A stretch of 64,000 nucleotides of DNA from Roseiarcus sp963813555 (GTDB lineage: Bacteria > Pseudomonadota > Alphaproteobacteria > Rhizobiales > Beijerinckiaceae): assembly GCA_963813555.1 (NCBI GenBank), contig CAWEZX010000009.1, forward strand, positions 62,001 to 126,000, written 5' to 3'. Shown here one piece after another: positions 9,787 through 19,200 of the stretch. The position numbers were made by a program, and so were the translations under genes. Numbering within the stretch: the first letter of the stretch is position 1; every line of letters starts with the position of its first letter. The notes under the pieces are model-generated. The model saw nothing but the letters and a program-made list of their open reading frames with translations. It searched no databases and was not told where the DNA came from.

Positions 9787-10203
9787 CTAGTCGATCCTTA
9801 CCGCGTAGAATGAGCAAACGACGCCTGCCGGCGAGACCGTTCCTGGTTGACCTCCTGAATGGGGAATAGTTCGGATTACCGAGCCGACGATCGCCGACCG
9901 TTGATTGACGCCATTCGGCCAACGCGGGACAAGGTATCCTTCATACTCGTAAATCCATTGCTCGCCGCCAACTATTCCTGTGCCCTGAAAGCGAACGTAC
10001 ATTGGGTTGCCGTAGGCGCGCGCGCCATCTAGCGCGAGCGACCATCCCGGCCCGCCAATCGACCCTGCGAGGACTTGCATCGGCGCGTCCTCAATGACGA
10101 TGGTCCCGCGCCCGAATTCGAGTTTATCAAAGTCGGTATTGACGTCCAGGTCGTTAAGGAAGCTGCGGTAGGTCCAACTGCCGACAAAAGGATTTTCGGT
10201 CAT
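9787..10203 (-). CDS. small beta-rich conserved hypothetical protein of the oxidase cluster
   Basis: The 138-residue product opens with PFVGSWTYRSFLNDLDV and is rich in short alternating beta-type segments (GRGTIVIEDAPMQVLAG, WIYEYEGYLVPRW, AIVGSVIRTIPH, VVCSFYAVRI). The start resembles the GxW entry of lipocalin-like barrels, which is a structural guess only. No catalytic motif is visible and there is no signal peptide. It lies between the LodA-like gene (26-base gap) and the LodB-like gene (3-base gap), so it is almost certainly co-translated with them. It may act as a partner, a carrier or a maturation factor. It could also be a stand-alone enzyme of unknown fold. Confidence 0.75.
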   Translation of the reverse strand: MTENPFVGSWTYRSFLNDLDVNTDFDKLEFGRGTIVIEDAPMQVLAGSIGGPGWSLALDGARAYGNPMYVRFQGTGIVGGEQWIYEYEGYLVPRWPNGVNQRSAIVGSVIRTIPHSGGQPGTVSPAGVVCSFYAVRID

Positions 10204-10229
10204 ATCACCACTCCAATGGCGCGGTTGCG

Positions 10230-12473
10230 TCAGGAATTGAACTTCTCGACAGATACGTAAATATAGGGTGGCGGCCCATTCGCGGCGGCGCCTATGACGC
10301 TCTGTTGTAGGAGCGGGTTACGGATAATGAAGTTCAGCCGCGACCACTCGGTGACCATTTTAAGGTCGCCCTGATTGGTCTGCTGGACACCGCGCGTCCA
10401 ATTCGTCCACCGGACGTCTTGATTCCCATCCCTGACGGATAGCAACTCGCCGTACTGCAGCGGCCGGTGAGCTGGCCACCACATAGTCTCCGCCACTCTC
10501 CGATTGCGTTCGAGCGCCTTATCGTGGAGGCTCTTCGGTTCAATGAGATTCCACTCGGCGTAGGTCACGTCGGTCGGATTCGTCGTGCATTCGTTGAAAT
10601 CTGCCTGCCAGGGGACGCCTGAGTATTTCGTGATGTCGCCCGGCTGAAGGCCGTGCGAGAAACTGCTGTCCTGGCTCAAGGGATTCTGGACATTGAAGCT
10701 ATAGTCTCGGTCGATATCCTGTGTCTGGTTGACCTGCGCCGCGGTCTCTAGGAAATCACTGACCGAACGATCAGCCTTGAAACGGTATGGCTCCCAATAA
10801 ATCGACGGATTGCGCATGATCCAGCTGGCTTCGCCGCCAGGACAAAACGCGCCGCCGAGCACGTTGCTGAGCGCGCCTCGGTCGAGTTCCCGCCCCATCG
10901 TCGGCGGCGCTGTCGGATAGGGAAGGAAGGGCGTGTAAGGGGGGCTCTTCAGCCAGCCTTCCTCAATCTCGTTGAGGAAGCATCCATCCGCCCACTGCTT
11001 CAGGATGAAAAGCTGATAGTCGGTCAGGCGCAGGAATTTCGACGCCGCCACGTTGCTCAGCGGATTGTCGCCAGCCAGGAACGGCATCAACGGCAGGTTG
11101 TGCAGCCGGCTGCTGATTCGGTCCTCGACTTTGAATTCGTTCTCCTCGCCAGGCAACCGCAGAAGCCCGAACAAAAACTCGCGCAAAGGACCATAAGGGT
11201 CGGCTGCTTCCTTCTCTTTCGACGGATGAACAGTCTTGGCGGACAGGCGACCAAGGCTTGCAAACTCAACCTCGGGCGCGTCAGGCCCGATGAGATCGCG
11301 CCCCGCCTTGCTGCCAGGCACGATCGACAACTTGCCAGGATCGAACAGCCCTCGATTCTCCTGGTCGTGCGGAAAATTCGACTGCGCCAGCACGTCGCAT
11401 AAAAAACGGAACTGGTCGGGCCGGTACAGAACGGGCCATATGTCGCGGTAGAACCACGGCTTGTACGCCGTGTTCCAGGCGAGCCTGCTGTCTCGCCATT
11501 GGTGGATTTCTTCGTCGTTGCGGAAATCTATGCGTTTGGGGTCGGCGAAGCTGCCCAACGCTCCATAGAGGCCTGTGTCGTACGCGAATTCGCGCACAAA
11601 CAGGTCGTAAAGCACATCGTCCATGGTGACCATGTCCAGGACTTCAGGTGCGTAGCGAGGATAGCCCACGATCACCCAGGCGGGGTATTCGACATCGACA
11701 TAACGCTGCCTCTGGACGTTCTCGGCGAACATCACGAGCCGCGCCATGACCGGCCCGTCGGAGACGTCGTCGTACCAGCCGTCGTTATTGGCGTAACTAG
11801 CGATATGAGGCTCGCCAGGGCCGGTCCTCTCGCTGCCGGAGCGCCCGTGCCCTCCGAGCACGAGGAGACGTCGCGCATCGTCCGTCATCATTTCGCCAAG
11901 CGTGTCGATTGTGGCGGGCGAAAGCGTTTCCGGCGGAAAAGTTGTCGCGTAGCCGCCATCTCCGGAGCGATCGAAGGAGGCTCGCCGTTTCGTCGTTCCG
12001 TTTACGACACGGGGCCCAGGATCGATGATGAGGCGATCGCGGTCTGCGCCCGTCAATTGCGCGTTGCGACGAGGATGCGAGGCCGAGTAGCCGTGCTCGC
12101 CTTGCGTTTCCTTGAATTCGAACCAGCAGGCTTTCTTATTGGCGACATAGACTTGCCACTGAATATCGACGAGCGTGCCGGCGTTGCCGCCACCCTCGAC
12201 CCGGTCGCCCACCTTGAGCGGCCGGCCTTGTGGCGACTCCTCGTCATAGACGAAAACTTGAAAGCGCGCGGCTTGCCGCTTGATGCGGCCTTGGCTGTCC
12301 TTGAATTGCGTTACCAGGACCGGCTTGACCCCGTCAGCCTCATGGACCGGATTGCCGTGGCCGTCGCAGGCCAGCGGCAGCCCCGCCGGCGCTTCTGGCG
12401 CGATATAAAACTCAGTATCGCTGTTGCCGAGGCGCGCGATCCCGATCCCTGGATGTATCTTGTAAGTGACCAC
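10230..12473 (-). CDS. LodA/GoxA-family quinoprotein oxidase (CTQ type)
   Basis: The 747-residue protein matches the LodA/GoxA family of cysteine tryptophylquinone oxidases from end to end. It starts YKIHPGIGIARLGNS, contains GRPLKVGDRVEG and LLVLGGHGRS, and has the C-terminal signature PGDITKYSGVPWQADFNEC with WWPAHRPLQYGEL. Known members deaminate lysine (LodA) or glycine (GoxA) to aldehydes, releasing H2O2 and ammonia. Candidate CTQ residues are Cys498 (WADGCF) or Cys544 and Trp551 (GGEASWIMRN); I cannot assign them without an alignment. The GTG at 12473 was chosen because it follows a strong AGGGGGG ribosome site by 6 bases and gives the family N-terminus; an earlier ATG would overlap the upstream gene. 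No signal peptide is seen. Confidence 0.9.
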   Translation of the reverse strand: MVTYKIHPGIGIARLGNSDTEFYIAPEAPAGLPLACDGHGNPVHEADGVKPVLVTQFKDSQGRIKRQAARFQVFVYDEESPQGRPLKVGDRVEGGGNAGTLVDIQWQVYVANKKACWFEFKETQGEHGYSASHPRRNAQLTGADRDRLIIDPGPRVVNGTTKRRASFDRSGDGGYATTFPPETLSPATIDTLGEMMTDDARRLLVLGGHGRSGSERTGPGEPHIASYANNDGWYDDVSDGPVMARLVMFAENVQRQRYVDVEYPAWVIVGYPRYAPEVLDMVTMDDVLYDLFVREFAYDTGLYGALGSFADPKRIDFRNDEEIHQWRDSRLAWNTAYKPWFYRDIWPVLYRPDQFRFLCDVLAQSNFPHDQENRGLFDPGKLSIVPGSKAGRDLIGPDAPEVEFASLGRLSAKTVHPSKEKEAADPYGPLREFLFGLLRLPGEENEFKVEDRISSRLHNLPLMPFLAGDNPLSNVAASKFLRLTDYQLFILKQWADGCFLNEIEEGWLKSPPYTPFLPYPTAPPTMGRELDRGALSNVLGGAFCPGGEASWIMRNPSIYWEPYRFKADRSVSDFLETAAQVNQTQDIDRDYSFNVQNPLSQDSSFSHGLQPGDITKYSGVPWQADFNECTTNPTDVTYAEWNLIEPKSLHDKALERNRRVAETMWWPAHRPLQYGELLSVRDGNQDVRWTNWTRGVQQTNQGDLKMVTEWSRLNFIIRNPLLQQSVIGAAANGPPPYIYVSVEKFNS

Positions 12474-12486
12474 CTCTGCCCCCCTT

Positions 12487-14616
12487 TTAGTCGAGAAAGT
12501 TGAGCGACACGCCCTCAAGCTTGAGGAGATCTCGCTCCTCACGGTAGTCAACTCCAACGATGACGAGGGTGATCTGCAATTCGTCGCCGCTCGCGAGGAG
12601 ACCTCGGGCGGCTTCCGTCACGTCAAGGCGGTAATTCCTCGGAGTGTTGTGGCTGCGCGGACGCAGGTCGTGGGCCCGGGCGCGAGGCGGCGGCAAGTCG
12701 CAATGGCCCGGCCCGCCATAACAGGCGCCGTGGCCGAAAATTGCGAGATAGCCGGCATAGTGCGGATTGTTTCGCAACGGCGTCGTGGCGTCGGCGCCAG
12801 GCTGGTTGAGAAAGGCCCGGACGAAGCACGAGCGCGGAAGCTGCGGCACCCAGTGCAGCCGGATCTCCGCCTTGCGAAAGTTCTTGATCTTCGCGTCGAC
12901 GCTGATCGGCTTCGACACGAAGCGCGCGATCGGCGCCTCCATCCCGACTGGCATGAAGAAGGCGCTGCGAACGTACTCATAGCCGAACCGCGAAATATCG
13001 AGCATGTCGCGGACGGTGTAGCTCCAGGGCGAGAGCACGGCGTCCAGATCGGCCGGCAACCCGGTCGGATTGCGGGTCTGCCACTCCCACCAGATGCGGT
13101 CGATATTCACGTGGATCGGCCAGAAGATCGGGTCGTAGGATGCCGTCAGGTTGCTGAACATGTCTCCGAATGGCGGCTGCGTGTAGAGGTCCGCTCGACT
13201 GTGGAACGCGCGTCCGGCGATTATGGTGGTCAGATTGCGATGCTCGGCAGCAAATGCCAGGGCGCCGGCCGGGGCCGCGGCTGCCTCGCTAGTCTCCCCG
13301 CAAGCATAGGACTTAAGCACGTCCCCATTCTTATCGACGTCGGGGTTCATGCCCCCCGTCCATATGTGCATGGTGTTATGCGGGTTCTGATCAAGGAACC
13401 CGAACGCAGCGTCGTAGACATTGCCGCCGCCGAAGTCGCGGAAGTTGTTCAGGCTTAGGATCTGGGCCATGTCCTGGCCGGTTGGGTAATGGTAATGAAT
13501 CCTCTGATTGATGGTCTGTCCGCCATATTCAGCAGGGTAGCGCAGCGGGTACCACAGGGCGTTTGACGCAAGCAGGGCGTCGATGAGGCGCCGGCGGTTG
13601 GGATTGCTGAGATCCGGCGCGATGTCGGTGTAGCCGAGGTCTTTGATCAGCCAACAGAAGAACGCATGCTGCGAAACGAACAGCATGCGCTCTTTCGCTA
13701 TCTTGCGGAGTCCGTCCGCCGCTTTGCGGCTCGGCTTGGGGTTGAGAGTGCGGATCAGCACATCGGCCTGTTCTTCGGAGAGGAACGCCTTTAGCGCCTC
13801 GGGAATGATCCAACCCGTGACCGGGTCCTCCGGGCGGTATTGCGGCATCGTCCAATCCCAATAAGGGACCATGATGTCCGGCGCGAAATCCTGCAGGTTT
13901 TGCTCGAACTCATAAAGGTAGGCGCGATGCCAGGGCAAGAATCGTTCCCAGCCGTGCTGACAATGATTCTGGTGGATGAGCGCCTGATTGTTATAATTGC
14001 GGCGGTCCTCGATTTTGTCGTTGATGTCGTAGATGCGGCGGAAGGCGGCGCGGAGTTCGTCCTTTTGCGCCTCCGAAAGACAATCGAGGTTCGCGCGCTG
14101 ACGCGGCTCGCCGTCACGGTAAGCGTACCGTTTGGCGCCGGGCGAAAACGTCTCAAATTCGGCGACGTCTCCGACGCGAATATGCGTAATCTCGCCAGGC
14201 TGGCCGTCGAGCGCTGCAACGGGGATCGAATTCAGACGGTCGTCGGCTGGACATCCATCGTCGATCCAATCGGCGATGAACAGAATATCGGGGTCGGCAA
14301 CGCGTTTCCCTCCCCACAGAAGCGGCGGGAACCGGCTGCCGTCGAAAGGCGCCTGTCCGCGCAATCCTTTGATGAGGCCCGAACCCGCGCTTCGGCTTTC
14401 GGCATGGCAGCAGCTAGATGACGTCGGCTGCGGCGCAATCATCCGGACGTCATGAATTCGCGTATCCAGGAATTCCGCGATATCCCGCTCCCAGAAGCGG
14501 CCGACTCCGCCATAGTCCGCTTTGCTGCCGACCGCTGCTGCGTTGAGGATCGCTCTGACCCGGGCAAAACGCGTCTCTTCCTCGCCCGTTGAAATTGCCG
14601 GTTCGGTTTGGGCCAT
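12487..14616 (-). CDS. tyrosinase-family type-3 copper protein
   Basis: This 709-residue protein carries a central tyrosinase domain. The CuA region at about residues 215-240 reads HCQHGWERFLPWHRAYLYEF (candidate ligands His221 and His230). The CuB region has NPHNTMHIWTGG (His413, His417) and DPIFWPIHVNIDRIWWEWQ (His502). An N-terminal domain of about 130 residues (LIKGLRGQAPFDGSRFPPLL; WIDDGCP) and a beta-rich C-terminal domain flank it. Tyrosinases hydroxylate phenols and oxidise o-diphenols to quinones. Many long bacterial versions act on aminophenols or unknown substrates. There is no signal peptide. The gene precedes the LodA-like gene by 13 bases. The mix of a long N-terminal domain and this operon is unusual. 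Confidence 0.88.
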   Translation of the reverse strand: MAQTEPAISTGEEETRFARVRAILNAAAVGSKADYGGVGRFWERDIAEFLDTRIHDVRMIAPQPTSSSCCHAESRSAGSGLIKGLRGQAPFDGSRFPPLLWGGKRVADPDILFIADWIDDGCPADDRLNSIPVAALDGQPGEITHIRVGDVAEFETFSPGAKRYAYRDGEPRQRANLDCLSEAQKDELRAAFRRIYDINDKIEDRRNYNNQALIHQNHCQHGWERFLPWHRAYLYEFEQNLQDFAPDIMVPYWDWTMPQYRPEDPVTGWIIPEALKAFLSEEQADVLIRTLNPKPSRKAADGLRKIAKERMLFVSQHAFFCWLIKDLGYTDIAPDLSNPNRRRLIDALLASNALWYPLRYPAEYGGQTINQRIHYHYPTGQDMAQILSLNNFRDFGGGNVYDAAFGFLDQNPHNTMHIWTGGMNPDVDKNGDVLKSYACGETSEAAAAPAGALAFAAEHRNLTTIIAGRAFHSRADLYTQPPFGDMFSNLTASYDPIFWPIHVNIDRIWWEWQTRNPTGLPADLDAVLSPWSYTVRDMLDISRFGYEYVRSAFFMPVGMEAPIARFVSKPISVDAKIKNFRKAEIRLHWVPQLPRSCFVRAFLNQPGADATTPLRNNPHYAGYLAIFGHGACYGGPGHCDLPPPRARAHDLRPRSHNTPRNYRLDVTEAARGLLASGDELQITLVIVGVDYREERDLLKLEGVSLNFLD

Positions 14617-14661
14617 GTTCGGTCATCTCCCCGTCATATCGTCCTGCCTGATTCTATCCGC

Positions 14662-14811
14662 TCACGCGTAAATCAGAGTGCCGATCGGTTCGCCCTCGAG
14701 CGCCCGAGTGAGATTGCCGGGCGCCAGACCATTCACGATCCGCACGCTGGTCGCGAGCCTCGCGCGCGTCTCCAGCAGCGATGCGCTTTTCTGAACAATC
14801 TCCGCGATTGA
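14662..14811 (-). pseudogene. C-terminal scrap of an amino acid kinase-family protein
   Basis: The minus-strand reading ending at 14662 contains VRIVNGLAPGNLTRALEG and EPIGTLIYA, which resembles the C-terminus of uridylate kinase-like members of the amino acid kinase superfamily, such as molybdenum-storage proteins. Only about 50 residues are family-like; the phosphate- and nucleotide-binding parts are missing. It lies in the 264-base gap between the cytochrome-like gene and the tyrosinase gene, so it is probably a scar left when the cluster was assembled. The match is short, hence the low confidence. Confidence 0.42.
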
Positions 14812-14880
14812 CCTCCAAGGAGACTGCAGCCGCTCCGCGCCGTCTGGCGCGGAGCGGCCTCTCAATCTTGGCGCGGCGCC

Positions 14881-16582
14881 CTAATGAGACGGCGCCCAAT
14901 CGGCTTTCTGGGTCAGGAGCCAGGAAAAGTCGCCGGAGAGCTGGCCCGACTTCTGGCCCTGCTGGGTCTTGGGATCGTAACTCGTCCATATTCCGGCCGA
15001 GGAGTGGCAACCCATGCAGCTCTCGGTGGCGAAGATTTGGGTCGAGACGCCTGGCTTGACCGGGTTATTGTACGAATTGAGAGAGGAGTTCCAGGAAACA
15101 GGGTCCGGAGTGTAAGCAGGAAGCGCTGTCCCTGGGACCAACGTGGCGTAGGGCGCCGGGCACGTCACCACGGCTTCTTCCTGTTGGCAAGCCGGCTGAT
15201 TGCCGCTCTGGAAGTAGGTTTCCATGGTGATGTTGGTCAGAAAGACCGGTGTCGGTTGGCCGCCCGGCTTGTTGGCGACCGCTTGCGCGAGCCCGCTGTC
15301 CCAGGCAGCAGGCGTGGACTTAGGATCAGTCGGCCACTGCGTGTCGATCAGTTGGTAATATTGCCAGGCAGACTTGCTCCCCCCGAGGGCCGCCGCGACC
15401 TCGGCGTTGAGATGCGCCTTGTCCGCAGGGATAGGAATTGCGCGGGACACCTGGACGGGTATCCGCGGATAGAACTCCACTTGCGCGCGCCTTCGGTTGG
15501 ACGTTGGTCGTGCAAATCGGACAGTTTGGGTCGTAGAACGAGGGATGCAGGTCGGGATGGGCGACCGGATCTACGTCGAGATTGTCCACCTGCTCGAAGG
15601 TCGCCCATATCCACTGCGGCGATGTTTCGGTCTTGTGGCCGATATGCATGCCGACAAGGCCGACCGTGACCTTCCTTTGCAACGGCTTGCCATCCGGACC
15701 CTGATCCATGATCTGGGCCTCCTCCGCGAAGAACCGACTGGGATCGTCCTTGCCGGGTTCCAGCACCTTCCAGGCGAGCTTCAGTTCGAATGAGCCGCTT
15801 CCGTCCTGGTTCGGGTGGCCGGTCGGCATGTCGACCTTGCCGCCGCCCTTGGTGAAATCGACCTGGCCATTGATGTTGTAGAGTTTGTGATCGCAGAGAT
15901 AGGTGACTTCGTTCGGATCGATCATGATTTCATAAAAAACGAAATTGCCGTTCTGATCGATGAGAGGTCCCGTGAAGGCCTGCTTGATGTCGCTGCCCAG
16001 ATTGGCGGCATTGAGTTCGCCGACCGCCGACATCACGCCAAGAAAGCGCTCGGCGCGTTGGTTGGCGACCGCGTTAGCCGCATTGGTTTCCGGGCGAAAC
16101 GCCGGCAGTCCGCGGCTGACCGGAAGCGCCAAATTCCGAGTGAGGACCAAGGCGCGCATCGCGGCCGGCCGGCCGCAAACCGAAGGCGTTCCCCCTCCGA
16201 CCTGGAAAATGGTGCTGCTGTTGTGCCACAGCGTCCACCGCGGCGGACCGAAACTCGTATCTTCAAGCCGAGGCGCCGGCTGGCCTTGATCGTTTGTCGG
16301 CCAATTGAGCGCGAGGAACATTTGCCAGGCGTTGAGGTCGAACTCGCGCTGGACAAGGCTGAACTGTTTTTTCGTCTCGAGGCTGTCCTTCAGCACGATA
16401 TCGACATCGCCTGGCAACTGGGACGTCACGTCCGGCGCGAAATTCGGGAAGGCAGAAAGATAGGCGGGCGTCGGAGGGTCAGCGGCAATTGCCGCGGCTC
16501 CCACCAAAGCTACGCCTGCGCTGAACGCTGTTGCTATGACCGTGCGGCGTCTGGCCAATAAAACTGTAAAAGCAGTCAGCAT
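14881..16582 (-). pseudogene. exported c-type cytochrome-like protein, one frameshift
   Basis: The ATG at 16582 follows a strong GGGAGGA ribosome site. The product opens with a basic region and hydrophobic core ending AAAIAADPP, a Sec-type signal peptide. The body has no family name I can give with certainty. The last third contains ATESCMGCHSSAGIW, a CxxCH heme-c motif, and a second cysteine pair (NCPIC) precedes the break. The frame changes inside a GCGCGCG run at about 15483-15491, so that QVEFYPRIPVQVSRAIPI continues in another frame to 14881. One extra base explains this. As the indel sits in a GC run and core genes share such lesions, the gene may be intact in the organism. It is the first gene of the oxidase cluster and a plausible periplasmic electron acceptor. 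Confidence 0.7.
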
Positions 16583-16594
16583 AGTGTCCTCCCT

Positions 16595-16623
16595 TTTCGA
16601 TAATCCAGATTTATTTATCGAAA
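16595..16623. promoter_or_regulatory. inverted repeat upstream of the oxidase cluster
   Basis: A perfect 9-base inverted repeat, TTTCGATAA and TTATCGAAA, with an 11-base spacer lies just upstream of the ribosome site of the cytochrome-like gene, the first gene of the oxidase cluster. Its size and placement suit a dimeric regulator or a stem-loop in the 5' leader. No regulator gene adjoins the cluster, so the binding protein is unknown. I saw no second copy elsewhere in the window. Confidence 0.4.
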
Positions 16624-16835
16624 GGCTTTTCAATTCACGCTAACCTTCCCTGAGCTTTAGGCGCCCCCAGACCAGCGTGTCTACTCATCCTGATTGTGCC
16701 GACGGTCGTCAGCTCTGAACAGCTTTTACTTGCGATTATTATCTTTTCCGGCCCGATTTGACAGGGGTCGCCGGACGGCCGACCCTCAACAAATATGGGG
16801 AGGCGGAGCGTCGAACTAGGCGGCGCTCAACAAGC

Positions 16836-17735
16836 TTAATAAGTCGTTAGCCACTCAAGCCGTTGTTTCGCCGTTTCAAGTAAGGTCAACGAGAGCAGCG
16901 CCCCGACCAAACCCACCGCTCCGAACAGCGCGAATACGACCGCCAACGTACTCTTGGACAGAATGGCGCCGACGATGACGTGGGCCATCGCCGATGCAAC
17001 GCGCGCGCACGCACTGCCGGCCCCGGTGCCCAGAGTTCGGCTGGAGGTCGGAAAAATCTCCGGGTATAGGCAGAGCACCGCCGAGCAGCCGGAAACGAAC
17101 ACATAGCTGAGGGATCCAAGCATCAACCACTCGAGTGCGGAGCTGTCCCCGATCGCCCCCAGCAGCAGAAGCGGCGCCGGGCCCAGGGCGAAAGCCACGG
17201 AAAACCAACTCCTCCGCCCGACCCGATCGATGAATAGCCCGCAAACAATCGCCCCTACAACTCCTGCCGCACTCGTTGCAAGACCGTAGCGCAAAGACGC
17301 CAACATCCAGATGAAAGATGCTGCGATAAATCGAAGGCAACCACCCGGTCAAACCGTAGTTGATGAAGTTAACAACAGAACCAGACCTCCCGTGATCCAG
17401 GCGCGATTGAAGAATCCGGTCCCGGGAAGCTTGGCTGGGGTTCGGAGTTCCAATATACGCTCCCGTCGAGCCGGGGATGGCGCCTGTCGCTCGATCGCGG
17501 CGACGAAGCGCTCGGCCTCCTCGAATCTATTCATCCGCATCAGGAAGCGCGGAGATTCCGGAAGTTGCCTTCGCAATGGGGAAAACCAGCAGAGCCGGGA
17601 TCGCGCCGATGACAAACATCCAGCGCCAACCGAATTCCGGCACGACCCAGGCGCCGAGCAGTCCCGCCGCCAGGATTCCAAGCGGCGCGCTGACCTCGAA
17701 GAGAGCGACGTATCCACGCATCCCGGCCGGTAGCC
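16836..17735 (-). pseudogene. MFS transporter, truncated and frameshifted
   Basis: Pieces of a sugar-porter-like MFS protein can be read in order on the minus strand: VSAPLGILAAGLLGAWVV and WRWMFVIGAIPALLVFP (about 17590-17700), LPESPRFLMRMNRFEEAE (about 17500-17560), NFINYGLTGWLPSIYRSIF (about 17300-17350), then LFIDRVGRRSWFSVAFALG to the stop at 16836. At least three frame changes separate them (near 17575, 17345 and 17305). The N-terminal helices are missing and are replaced by part of a RecD2-like helicase. The gene is not functional. It lies 254 bases beyond the start of the oxidase cluster's first gene. Confidence 0.8.
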
Positions 17736-18290
17736 TGCCGCGTCCGATGCGGATCAGCCGCTCGGCGATCGCTTGCTCCGCCCCGTAGAGGCCTTCCAGG
17801 AAAATGCAGGCGGTTTCGTCAACCTTGTCGGCAATCACGGCCCCCACGGATCGTTCGACCTCGAGGGCCGTTAGGATCAATTCCTTCGGCGCTTCGAGCA
17901 ATTCCTCCGCGAGCGAGATCAATTGGTCCGTAGGAAGCCCGCAATGACCCTCGTCCATCGCCTCCGTCAATGCGTAGGATATTCCGGCGCATAGTCGAAT
18001 CATGGCGGTCTTTTCGATGCCGAGCTTATTGCGATCGCGTCGGCGCTCTTGAATCCAATCCCTCGGATGTCTCGGCGAGCCGATAGAGGTTCTCGGTCAT
18101 GACCTGAACGGCGTCCGCGCCTTAGGTCTTGAAGATGCGAACCGCCCGGGTGATTCCGATCCCATTACTGTGACGGAAGACCATGATCTCCCGAACGATC
18201 TTCTGCTCGGCCCAAGTGTCCGTGATCCGTTTGGCTCGAACCACGCCGATGCCCGTCACCTCGCCAAGCTGCCGTTTCCGAAGCGCGTCT
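17736..18290 (-). pseudogene. RecD2-like helicase, N-terminal fragment
   Basis: Reading the minus strand from about 18290, the segments RAKRITDTWAEQKIVREIMV, SNGIGITRAVRIFKT and then, in a changed frame, GISYALTEAMDEGHCGLP and KVDETACIFLEGLYGAEQAI match the N-terminal helix-hairpin-helix region of RecD2/TraA-type SF1 helicases. The Walker A motif and all ATPase motifs are absent. The fragment passes without a stop directly into MFS sequence near 17740, so a deletion fused two unrelated genes. A stop and a frame change lie at about 18000-18125. Confidence 0.7.
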
Positions 18291-18564
18291 GGACGACAGG
18301 AATGGGTCCGTTAGCGGACCGCACCTGACTCCGACATGCGGCAGTTTCCTGGCTCTGGTACATGGACCGATTACCTCGCTGGCAGGACGAGCGCGCGAGC
18401 GCGCAGAAAGGACTGGCGTTCTCTTCGAAAGGGAGCATGAGTGTGTGGGCGTCGCGCGGCGGGAGCCGCGCGCAGTGACCCTCGCCCCGTCGATCGCATC
18501 GATCCGGGGCTCGTCCTGGTGAGGGGCCGGATTGGCCGTGCTCCCAGAGACGAAGGGTCAGACC

Positions 18565-19139
18565 ATGTCCATCCAACTCACCGACACGCAGCGCGAAGAT
18601 CGCTGCATCGAAGCTCCGCCGAGTTCTGAAGGGCGCCGCAGCCCAGAAGATCGCGACGAAGCTGGTCGTCGCGGGATTGGCTAAGGACCAGAGCAAAGCG
18701 GGGCGCCCACGTTTGGCGGCGCGACGATGCGACCGGGCTCGCTTGCGCGCTGAAGGTTACTCCTGCCGGGCTGATGGCGATCGCGATCGAAGACGCAGAA
18801 GCCGCCGAGCCCGCCGTCCAGATCTCACCGCCTGCTACCGGCGAGGTCCCGACGAACATCGTGGATCACGAAGCGGCGGCGGGGAACGTTGCGGTGTTAA
18901 CCGTGATCGCCATGCCGCGCGAAGGCTCGAAACTCGCTGCGGTCGTGGACCTGCTCCGACGCGAGGACGGCGCTACGATCGACCAGCTGGCGGACGCGAT
19001 GGGTTGGCTTCCCCATACCACCCGCGCCGCGCTGACAGGTCTGCGCAAGCGCGGGTTCGAGATCGATCGGCGCAAGGCGAAGGAAGAGCGCGCGGGCGCG
19101 TATGTCATCGTCGATGACCCGGCGGCAGCGGAAAGGTGA
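18565..19139 (+). pseudogene. DUF3489 protein, frameshifted
   Basis: From the ATG at 18565 (MSIQLTDTQRED) two frame changes lead through LKGAAAQKIATKLVVAGLAK and DATGLACALKVTPAGLMAI to the C-terminal domain KLAAVVDLLRREDGATIDQL followed by ADAMGWLPHTTRAALTGL and KRGFEIDR. That C-terminal winged-helix-like segment is typical of DUF3489. In Alphaproteobacteria, DUF3489, DUF2924 and a serine recombinase commonly occur as a cassette. Here the DUF2924 and recombinase genes lie downstream, parted by an IS630 insertion. The last 121 residues are open in one frame from 18774. Confidence 0.75.
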
Positions 19140-19200
19140 GGGGACAATGCGCAAGACATTGCCTTCGGGTCCGATCGAGACTGCGCAGCGCCCTCTCCTA

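Noticed and set aside
11499..12503. Plus-strand reading of 334 codons within the LodA-like gene
   Set aside because: Antisense shadow; the minus-strand gene carries all family motifs.
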